From JBLHKT01 sp043101615 (GTDB taxonomy: Bacteria > Planctomycetota > Phycisphaerae > Phycisphaerales > UBA1924): a stretch of 64,000 bases of DNA. The stretch spans positions 18,703 through 82,702 of the forward strand of contig JBICID010000101.1 of the NCBI GenBank assembly GCA_043101615.1, written 5' to 3'. Numbering within the stretch: the first letter of the stretch is position 1; every line of letters starts with the position of its first letter. Below, one piece after another: positions 1 through 6,481 of this stretch. The notes under the pieces are model-generated. The model did not search any database. It saw only the letters and a program-made list of their open reading frames with translations, and had not been told where the DNA came from. Position numbers and translations under genes: made by a program.

Positions 1-1378
1 GGTTCTCGCCCTCCATGTGGACCGCGATCGTGAACGGGTCGGCCGCGAGCACGCCGACGCGGTTGCGGGCCACGGCGTTGTTGCCGGGCAGCTCGACCTC
101 GGCCGGGAAGGCCTCGAACGGGTGGTCGATCTTGCCGAAGTCGTACACGGGCTCGCCCGCGTGCAGCATGTAGGCGTCGGAGGGGAGCGAGGCGTTGCCG
201 GTCGTCGAGTAGGTCGTGCTCTCGTACTCGATCACCCCGACGCGGTCGGGGTTGACCACCACGGTGCGCCGGACGAAGGGAGCCGCGAAGAAGTTGACAC
301 TCAGATCGAGCTGAAACGGCTCGAACCAGGGCGCGGGGTCGGCCTGGGTGACGTCGTGCACCCCGGCGCCCAGCGCCACGTCGCGGCTCAGCCCGGGGCT
401 CAGGGTGATCGGATCACCGGCGATGGTCACGGTGTACGCGGCGTCGGTCGCGTTCAGGAGGTGGGCGCTCTGTCCGGCGCTGGCCACCTGGGCCCAGGTG
501 AGGTACCCCATCCCCAGCCCCAGCACCGCGATATACGGGATATAGGAGATGATCGACCACGCCGCCCGGTTCTCGTTCAGGGGTGTCGCGGGGTCCCAGC
601 CGGTGACGCCCCGGTACTTGGTCGGCTTGGCCACCAGCTTCTCGGCCTGCTTGCGCATGGGCTTGAAGACCTTCTTCTCCTCCAGCTCGGGCAGGCGCTG
701 CTCGAGGCCGTCCATGGTGGACAGGGCGTCCTCGGCCCGCCCCGCGGACAGCAGGGCGTCGAGGTAGAGCGCGTACAGCGTCGTGTGGTCGATCTCGGGG
801 CGATCGAGGAAACGGCGCACCGACGGCTCGGCGTCGTCGAGCCGGCCCCACAGCAGCAGGTAATAGCAGTGTCGCGCGGCGGTCGCGTCGGCGTCGGTGA
901 TCGCGCGCGACGCCTCCCACACCCGGTCGGCGTCGTCGCGCCGTTCGAAGAAGGCGTGCCCGGTGGCGAGCGCGTCCAGCAGCTCGGCGTCGCTCGGGAA
1001 GCGGGACTCGATGTCGGACTCGAGCTCTTCGAAGAGAGCGCGGTCCTGAGACGCCACCGAGCCCGCGATCACCTCGACCGCCTGGTCGCGCGTGTGCTGG
1101 GCCCGGTAGATGTCCGCGCTGGTCTGCACGTTGGCGACGATCTGTCGCTGCCACGTGGCGTGCTTCACGCGGCTGTGCTTGGTGCAGGACGGGCACTCGT
1201 CGACGATGCGCAGCGTGCCCATGGGCAGCACGGGCACGAAGAGCAGCACGAAGTACTTTCGGGTGTCGAACGAGCGCAGCTCGACGCTGGCCCCGCAGTG
1301 CGGGCACAGGTCGCGCCGCGTGAAGGTGTTCCGGCGGCCCCAGTACCAGGTGCCGATCCCGTTGACCACGTGTGGCAT
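1..1378 (-). CDS. zinc-ribbon membrane protein, 3' end outside window
   Basis: The reading frame stays open to the left edge (about 459 codons visible), so the C-terminus is missing. The N-terminus has two CxxC knuckles (C25/C28 in LCPHCG and C62/C65 in CPSC) around a hydrophobic FVLLFVPVLP stretch, a layout seen in bacterial zinc-ribbon membrane proteins. Residues about 75-250 are helical and acidic, possibly TPR-like. One clear membrane segment follows near residues 272-295, then a non-repetitive domain rich in beta-type sequence. GAGGAGG lies 4 bases before the ATG and fixes the start. Function is unknown. The opposite frames in this interval have poor codon composition and are shadows. 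Confidence 0.75.
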   Translation of the reverse strand, partial: MPHVVNGIGTWYWGRRNTFTRRDLCPHCGASVELRSFDTRKYFVLLFVPVLPMGTLRIVDECPSCTKHSRVKHATWQRQIVANVQTSADIYRAQHTRDQAVEVIAGSVASQDRALFEELESDIESRFPSDAELLDALATGHAFFERRDDADRVWEASRAITDADATAARHCYYLLLWGRLDDAEPSVRRFLDRPEIDHTTLYALYLDALLSAGRAEDALSTMDGLEQRLPELEEKKVFKPMRKQAEKLVAKPTKYRGVTGWDPATPLNENRAAWSIISYIPYIAVLGLGMGYLTWAQVASAGQSAHLLNATDAAYTVTIAGDPITLSPGLSRDVALGAGVHDVTQADPAPWFEPFQLDLSVNFFAAPFVRRTVVVNPDRVGVIEYESTTYSTTGNASLPSDAYMLHAGEPVYDFGKIDHPFEAFPAEVELPGNNAVARNRVGVLAADPFTIAVHMEGEN

Positions 1379-1458
1379 GCCGCCTCCTCAACGCCGGGGT
1401 GAGGGGGCAGTATGACCGAATTCCGGTGTCTGGTGCGCGGATTCCGGGCGGGCCGGTG

Positions 1459-2952
1459 TTAATCCTGGGCGAGCAGCTCGGCCAGCAGGCGGGTGCCGAA
1501 GCCGGTCGGGCCGGGGTTGAACGGGCCGGACTGCTTCTCGGTGGCGTGCACGCCGGCGATGTCGATGTGGGCCCAGGGGATGCCCTTCTCGACGAAGTGG
1601 GACAGGAACGCGGCGCCCTGGATCGGGTGCGCCTCGCGCACCGGGGCCGAGTTCACGATGTCCGCCACCGGCGACTTCATCATCTGGTTGTACTCGGGGT
1701 GGTGCGGCAGACGCCACAGGCGCTCGCCGGAGACCTTGGCCGCCTGCTGCAGGCGCTGGCGGAGGTCGTCGTCGTCGCACCACATCCCGGCGAAGGTCGA
1801 GCCCAGCGCCACCACCACGCCCCCGGTCAGGGTGGCCATGTCGATGATGTAGGCCGGGTCTTCCTTGGCGCAGGCCCAGCACAGGGCGTCGGCCATGACC
1901 AGGCGACCCTCGGCGTCGGTGTTGGTGATCTCGACCGTCACGCCGTTCTTGAAGGTGATCACGTCGTCGGGCCGGTAGGCCTCGTCGGAGATCGAGTTCT
2001 CGGCGCAGGCCAGCAGGGCGACCACGCGCTGCCCGGGCTTGATGACGGTCGCGATGGCGTGCATGGCGCCGAAGACGGCGCACCCGCCGTCCTTGTCGCG
2101 CTTCATGCCCCGCATCGAGCCCCCCACCTTGATCGACAGCCCGCCCGAGTCGTACGTCATGGTCTTGCCGACGAACACCGCGGGCTTGCCGTTCTTCTTG
2201 CCGTTGCCCGCGGGCGTGTACTCCAGCCGGATCAGGCAGGGCGGGTTCTCCGAGGCCTTGCCCACGTTGATCAGGCCCTGCAGGCCCTCCTTCTCGAGGG
2301 CGGCGCCCTTGATCACGGTGCACTTCAGGTTCGGGTTCGCCTTGGCCAGCTGCATCGCCCGGTCCGCGATGTACGTCGTCGTCGCGATGTTCGGGGGTGT
2401 CTGCGACAGGTCGCGGCACACCCCGGCGGACTCGGCCATCGCCAGCCCGCGCTTCAGACCGGCCACAAAGTCGCGGTCCGAGGCACGCAGCGACAGCTTG
2501 GAGGTCTTGGGCTCGTCGGTCGCCTTGCCCCGCAGAGAGGTGTAGTTCCAGGTGCACAGCCCGACGCCCTCGCCGAAGGCGTTCCCGGCCTCGTGCTCGT
2601 CCACGGCCTCCTTCAGGGAGCCCAGCGCCCCGTCCAGCTCGATCTGGACGCTGGAGATCTGGGCCCGGTCGGCCAGGCGGGCCAGGGCGGCGCCGGCGGC
2701 GCGGAGCCGCCCGGGGCCGAAGGTGTCCTTGTCGCCCAGCCCCAGGATCACGACCCGCTTGTACTTGCTGTTGCCCTCGGGGAAGGCCTCGACCAGCGAG
2801 CCGAGGTCGCCGGTGGCCTCGGGGCGTCCCGCGGCCTTCACCGCCGGGGCGCTCAGCTTGGCGGAGGTCTTGTCGAGCTTCTTGCCCTTGAACTGCCCGA
2901 GCACCAGGGTGTTGGCCCCGGCGCGGGTGCTGACGGTGAGGTCGGTGATCAT
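1459..2952 (-). CDS. pepA: leucyl aminopeptidase (peptidase family M17)
   Basis: Cytosolic two-metal exopeptidase that removes N-terminal residues from peptides. The 497 residues match the normal family length, with an N-terminal macro-like domain (about 1-170) and a C-terminal catalytic domain. The M17 signature NTDAEGRLVMADAL is at 344-357. Expected metal ligands are visible as K263, D268, D286, D346 and E348. A small oddity is VGKT at 261-264 where most relatives have VGKG. A GAGGAGT Shine-Dalgarno sequence precedes the ATG. The zinc-ribbon gene lies 80 bp downstream in the same direction and may be cotranscribed. Confidence 0.95.
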   Translation of the reverse strand: MITDLTVSTRAGANTLVLGQFKGKKLDKTSAKLSAPAVKAAGRPEATGDLGSLVEAFPEGNSKYKRVVILGLGDKDTFGPGRLRAAGAALARLADRAQISSVQIELDGALGSLKEAVDEHEAGNAFGEGVGLCTWNYTSLRGKATDEPKTSKLSLRASDRDFVAGLKRGLAMAESAGVCRDLSQTPPNIATTTYIADRAMQLAKANPNLKCTVIKGAALEKEGLQGLINVGKASENPPCLIRLEYTPAGNGKKNGKPAVFVGKTMTYDSGGLSIKVGGSMRGMKRDKDGGCAVFGAMHAIATVIKPGQRVVALLACAENSISDEAYRPDDVITFKNGVTVEITNTDAEGRLVMADALCWACAKEDPAYIIDMATLTGGVVVALGSTFAGMWCDDDDLRQRLQQAAKVSGERLWRLPHHPEYNQMMKSPVADIVNSAPVREAHPIQGAAFLSHFVEKGIPWAHIDIAGVHATEKQSGPFNPGPTGFGTRLLAELLAQD

Positions 2953-3060
2953 GCAGACTCCTCAAGTCCGGACGTGGGCGGCGATGGCTCAGAACTGAGC
3001 GATGGAAACGGGGAAATCGAGTCGCGGGGGCAAGTCTAGGGGCGGCGGCACGCCCCGGGC

Positions 3061-3066
3061 TAAACT
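3061..3066 (+). promoter_or_regulatory. -10 box of leaderless promoter (HIT gene)
   Basis: TAAACT ends 6 bases before the ATG at 3073 and no Shine-Dalgarno sequence is present. Transcription would start at or next to the start codon. No good -35 hexamer is visible. Confidence 0.5.
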
Positions 3067-3072
3067 GGGCGA

Positions 3073-3621
3073 ATGGCAGCTCCCGTCCCGCAACACGATC
3101 AAAGCAGCGGGGATGCGCTCTGGGCGCCCTGGCGACTGGAATACCTCGAGACCGTGGACGACGACGCCGACTCACGGCGCGACCCCGGCGCCACCTTCCT
3201 GAGCGACTACTGGGCCAATCCGGATCGGGACGTCGAGAATCTCGTCGTCCATCGCGACGCCCACGGCATGGTGCTGCTCAACCGCTACCCCTACTCCAAC
3301 GGGCACCTGCTGGTGGCGCTGGGCGAGGCGCGCGGACGACTGCTGGACTACTCGCCCGAGCAGCGGGCCCGCCTGTGGGGGCTGGTCGACCGCGCGATGG
3401 CGCTGGTGGAGACCACCCTGGAGCCGCAGGGCGTGAACGTGGGGGTGAACCAGGGTCGTGCCGCGGGGGCTGGGGTGCCGGGTCACCTGCACGTGCACCT
3501 GGTGCCGCGCTGGGGCGGGGACGTGAACTTCATGAGCGTGGTGGGGCGGGTGCGTGTGATCCCGGCGTCGCTGGAGGCGATGTACGAGCGGTACGTGCTG
3601 GCGCGCGAGCGGATGGGGTAG
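3073..3621 (+). CDS. HIT-family nucleotide hydrolase/phosphorylase
   Basis: Histidine-triad protein of 182 residues. The triad HLHVH at 138-142 followed by LVPRW is the catalytic signature. HIT proteins cleave the alpha-phosphate of nucleotide conjugates such as Ap4A or AMP derivatives. The N-terminal WAPWRLEYLE block (17-26) is typical of the Ap4A-phosphorylase/HIT-like bacterial group. The middle histidine is H140 by alignment. The exact substrate cannot be told from sequence. The start is set by the first ATG and by a -10 box 6 bases upstream, which suggests leaderless mRNA. Confidence 0.9.
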   Translation: MAAPVPQHDQSSGDALWAPWRLEYLETVDDDADSRRDPGATFLSDYWANPDRDVENLVVHRDAHGMVLLNRYPYSNGHLLVALGEARGRLLDYSPEQRARLWGLVDRAMALVETTLEPQGVNVGVNQGRAAGAGVPGHLHVHLVPRWGGDVNFMSVVGRVRVIPASLEAMYERYVLARERMG

Positions 3622-3634
3622 TGGGAGAAATCTA

Positions 3635-3652
3635 CCTCGGCGCAAGCCGAGG
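3635..3652. repeat. short palindromic repeat (copy 1)
   Basis: A 7-bp stem CCTCGGC/GCCGAGG around a GCAA loop, just after the HIT gene stop. The same hairpin, on the other strand, recurs at 20175-20194. It sits in the spacer between convergent genes and has no T-tract, so it is a REP-like element rather than a classic terminator. Confidence 0.55.
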
Positions 3653-3727
3653 GAGCCGAGACGCGTCGTGCTCTTGGAAAAGCTCAGGCCGCGCGATGGG
3701 TCATCGAGCCGGGCAACCTGCTTTGGC

Positions 3728-4060
3728 TCAAGCCACGCAGACCGAGGCGTCGCAGAAGACGCCGATGCGGAAGCCCTCGTCGGCGCGGTGGCAGCGGACG
3801 ATGGTGCCGGAGCGCCCGGGCAGGTCGGAGCCGTTGAAGTGCAGGCGGACGTGGGCGCCGGTGGGCAGGTCCATCGGGCTGGTCAGGCCCAGCCCGGCGG
3901 GGGAGGCGTCGACGAGGCGGACGGTGGTGACGATGCGTCGGGCGCCGAGCTCGGCGATGGCGATCGCGCTGCCCTCGGCCGGGTAGCGGACGCACTCGCG
4001 TCGGTTGCGGTGGAGGGGCTTGACCTCGCAGAGTTCTGGGCGCGTCGCGTGGAAGTGCAT
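3728..4060 (-). CDS. PilZ domain protein (c-di-GMP receptor)
   Basis: Single-domain cytosolic protein of 110 residues. The two PilZ binding motifs are present: RxxxR at 21-25 (RECVR) and D51-x-S53-x-x-G56 in DASPAGLG, so c-di-GMP binding is expected. No output domain is attached, so it probably acts by docking on a partner. GGGAG lies about 7 bases before the ATG. It starts 89 bp downstream of the DAHP synthase gene on the same strand and may be read from the same transcript, though the functions are not obviously related. Confidence 0.85.
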   Translation of the reverse strand: MHFHATRPELCEVKPLHRNRRECVRYPAEGSAIAIAELGARRIVTTVRLVDASPAGLGLTSPMDLPTGAHVRLHFNGSDLPGRSGTIVRCHRADEGFRIGVFCDASVCVA

Positions 4061-4149
4061 CGTGTGCTCCCGGTGGGTACCCGAGGTATCGGGCCGTGGG
4101 GAGAACAGGTCCGGAACGGATCACTCGTCCGCAAGAGGGAAGGTGTTTC

Positions 4150-5544
4150 TCAGCCCGCCTGTGCGGGACGCCCCCCGAGACGGGTGGCCAGCAGGAAGGC
4201 CAGCTCCAGGCTCTGGGCGTAGTTCAGGCGGGGGTCGCACGGGCTGGCGTAGTTGGTGTGCAGGTCGTCCTCGGTCACGCCCGCGGCTCCGCCCACGCAC
4301 TCGGTGACGTCGTCTCCGGTCAATTCGAAGTGGACGCCTCCCAGCACGGTTCCGGCCGCGGCGTGGGTGTCGATGGTCTGTTCGAGCTCGCTGAGGATGT
4401 CGTCGAAGTTGCGTGTCTTGATGCCGCCCTGGGTGGTGACGCCGTTGCCGTGCATGGGGTCGCACATCCAGAGGACGGGGCGTCCGTCCTGCGCGACGGC
4501 GTCGAGGAGGGGTGGGAGGGCGCGTTCGACGTTGCGTGCCCCCATCCGGGCGATCAGGACCAGCTTGCCGGGCTCGCCCTCGGGGTTGAGCGTGTCGATG
4601 AGGGCCCGGACCTCGTCCCCGGAGGCGGCGGGGCCGACCTTGACGCCCACGGGGTTGCGGATGCCGCGTGCGAACTCGACGTGGGCGCCGTCGAGCTGGC
4701 GTGTGCGCTCGCCGAGCCAGGGCAGGTGGGTGGTGAGGTCGTAGTAGCCGTCGCGGCGCGGGACGGTGCGGGTCTGGGCGGACTCGTAGTGGAGGTTGAG
4801 GGCCTCGTGGCTGGTGAAGAACTCGACGCGGGTGAGCTCGTCCACCCGCGCCTCACCCAGGTTCTCCATGAAGGAGATGCCGTCGGCCAGCGTGGCGGTC
4901 ATGCGTTCGTAGACGGCCCTGCGGTCTGGGGCGAGGCCGGCGTGCTCGAGGAAGGAGAGGTTCCAGTACTCGGGGTGGTGCAGGTCGGCGAAGCCGCCCT
5001 CGAGCAGGGAGCGGATGAAGTTGAGGGTCATCGCGGCGTGCTGGTACCCCCGGACCATGAGGTGCGGGTTGGGGGTGCGGGCCTCGGGCGAGAAGGCGGC
5101 CTCGTTGACCAGGTCGCCGAAGTAGCTGGGCAGCTCGGTGGGGGCCCCGCCCAGGTCGCGGGTCTCGGTCGGGCTGGAGCGGGGCTTGGCGTACTGCCCG
5201 GCGAAGCGTCCGACCCGGGTGACCGGGCGCTTGAGCTCGTGGATCAGCACCAGGCTCATCTGGAGCAGGATCTTGAGCTTGTTGGTGATGACTTCCGGGC
5301 GGCAGTCGGCCAGCGTCTCGGCGCAGTCGCCCCCCTGCAGGATGAAGCGCTGCCCCCGCTGGGCCTGGGCCAGTTCGCTCTTGAGGCGTTCGATCTCCCA
5401 ACTGGTGACCAGCGGGGGGAGGGAGCGGAGCTTGGCGAGCGCAACTTCGAGCGCGTCGCGGTCGGTGTAGCGCACCTGCTGCGCTTCCAGGCGCTGCTTC
5501 CAGGAGTTGGGCGACCAGTCTTGGGGAGTGCGGGGCGTGCTCAT
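4150..5544 (-). CDS. aroF: 3-deoxy-7-phosphoheptulonate synthase, class II
   Basis: First enzyme of the shikimate pathway: phosphoenolpyruvate plus erythrose 4-phosphate gives DAHP. The 464 residues fit the plant/mycobacterial class II family. Visible family blocks are the N-terminal WSPNSW, LQGGDCAE, VGRFAGQYAKPR, WNLSFLEH, FFTSHEALNL, VGVKVGP, LIARMG, CDPMHGNG and GGVHFELTG. The conserved Cys, Arg, Glu, His and Asp metal and substrate ligands lie in these blocks. The ATG at 5544 opens the conserved MSTPRTPQDWSPNSW region; the longer frame upstream has no family similarity. No strong ribosome site is visible. Confidence 0.95.
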   Translation of the reverse strand: MSTPRTPQDWSPNSWKQRLEAQQVRYTDRDALEVALAKLRSLPPLVTSWEIERLKSELAQAQRGQRFILQGGDCAETLADCRPEVITNKLKILLQMSLVLIHELKRPVTRVGRFAGQYAKPRSSPTETRDLGGAPTELPSYFGDLVNEAAFSPEARTPNPHLMVRGYQHAAMTLNFIRSLLEGGFADLHHPEYWNLSFLEHAGLAPDRRAVYERMTATLADGISFMENLGEARVDELTRVEFFTSHEALNLHYESAQTRTVPRRDGYYDLTTHLPWLGERTRQLDGAHVEFARGIRNPVGVKVGPAASGDEVRALIDTLNPEGEPGKLVLIARMGARNVERALPPLLDAVAQDGRPVLWMCDPMHGNGVTTQGGIKTRNFDDILSELEQTIDTHAAAGTVLGGVHFELTGDDVTECVGGAAGVTEDDLHTNYASPCDPRLNYAQSLELAFLLATRLGGRPAQAG

Positions 5545-5903
5545 GCGTGGGGAACGGGTACGAAAGTGAGTGTTCAGGCGTGCGCCGGGGGTTCGGGATC
5601 GTGCGAAGGCGTGCGCGCCGGGAGCGAAACTTGAGATTTTGGGCGTGCGCATCGTTGCGTGGTCGCCCGGGGGGGTCGGGCTGGGGCCGCAGAAATTCGC
5701 ACAAAGTGTTGAAATCCGTGCCTGAAACTTGATCCGGACCCGTCCGCAAGCCGACACACGCGCTGTCCGAGAACGCGCCGGCGCAGTGCCGGCACGGTCG
5801 GACGCCGTCGGCTCTCATTGGGAGAGCCGGGACACCACCGCCCGGGGCGAGCCCGGGCATCGAGGGAGCCGAGGCATCGCGCCCGGCCCAATGGAGTATT
5901 CCG
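5545..5903. other. divergent intergenic region, aroF / H1-like gene
   Basis: A 359-base spacer that must hold promoters for both directions. It contains GC-rich inverted repeats around 5785-5805 and 5835-5890 and a GAGGGAGCCGAG string (from 5862) also found at 3650. No open frame in it looks coding, and I could not identify a convincing promoter. Confidence 0.4.
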
Positions 5904-6365
5904 ATGGCAACTCGCAAGACCACCCACGCCCGCACCGCTTCCAAGCGAACCACCGGTCGCAAGACCACGGCGAAGAAACCCGCCGCCCGCAAGAGCACCC
6001 GCAAGGCCACCACCGGTCGCAAGACCACCGCCAAGAAGCCCGCCGCCAAGCGGACCACGGCGAAGAAGTCCACCACCCGCAAGCCCGCGGCCAAGAAGAG
6101 CACCACCGCTCGCAAGCCCGCCGCCAAGCGCACCACCGCCAAGAAGGCCACCACCGGTCGCAAGACCGCCGCCAAGCGGACGACCGCCAAGCGGACCACG
6201 GCCAAGAAGAGCACGGGCCGCACGACCGCCGCCCGCAAGACCAGCGCCCGCAAGCCCGCCGCCAAGCGGACGACCAACAGCAAGACCAACTCCCGCACCG
6301 TCGTGGGCCGCATCGGCCCGCGCAAGAGCAACGCCCGCACGTCCTCGCGTCGTCGCGCCGCGTGA
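5904..6365 (+). CDS. histone H1-like lysine/arginine-rich DNA-binding protein
   Basis: A 153-residue, extremely basic protein made mostly of Lys, Arg, Thr, Ala and Pro in imperfect repeats such as KKPAAKRTTAKK and TTGRKTTAKK. There is essentially no hydrophobic core until a short C-terminal block (VVGRIGPRKSN). This resembles eukaryotic histone H1 tails and the bacterial Hc1/Hc2-like proteins of chlamydiae and planctomycetes, which condense DNA. The DNA shows matching short direct repeats. GGAG lies 7 bases before the ATG and a strong terminator follows the stop. Confidence 0.85.
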   Translation: MATRKTTHARTASKRTTGRKTTAKKPAARKSTRKATTGRKTTAKKPAAKRTTAKKSTTRKPAAKKSTTARKPAAKRTTAKKATTGRKTAAKRTTAKRTTAKKSTGRTTAARKTSARKPAAKRTTNSKTNSRTVVGRIGPRKSNARTSSRRRAA

Positions 6366-6390
6366 TCGCTCAGCCGGTCTGAACCACGAA

Positions 6391-6421
6391 CGCCCGGGGC
6401 CTGACGGCCGCGGGCGTTTTT
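6391..6421 (+). terminator. intrinsic terminator after H1-like gene
   Basis: Eleven-base arms (cgcccggggcc and ggccgcgggcg) with one mismatch around a 4-base loop, followed by five T residues. It lies 25 bases after the stop of the H1-like gene and also separates it from the convergent PHP-glycosyltransferase gene. Confidence 0.8.
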
Positions 6422-6481
6422 CATGCGCGAGGGCGGTTCGGGGGAGCGTGGCAGGAGGCGAGGGGGGCGGTGGAGGGGGGG

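Noticed and set aside
17..1402. A 461-codon plus-strand frame and a 325-codon minus-strand frame
   Set aside because: Both are shadows of the open minus-strand zinc-ribbon gene that leaves the window; only that frame has CxxC pairs, a membrane segment and a ribosome site.
5904..6365. Possible CRISPR-like or tandem repeat array
   Set aside because: The repeats are codon-level repeats of a continuous Lys-rich coding frame with irregular spacing.
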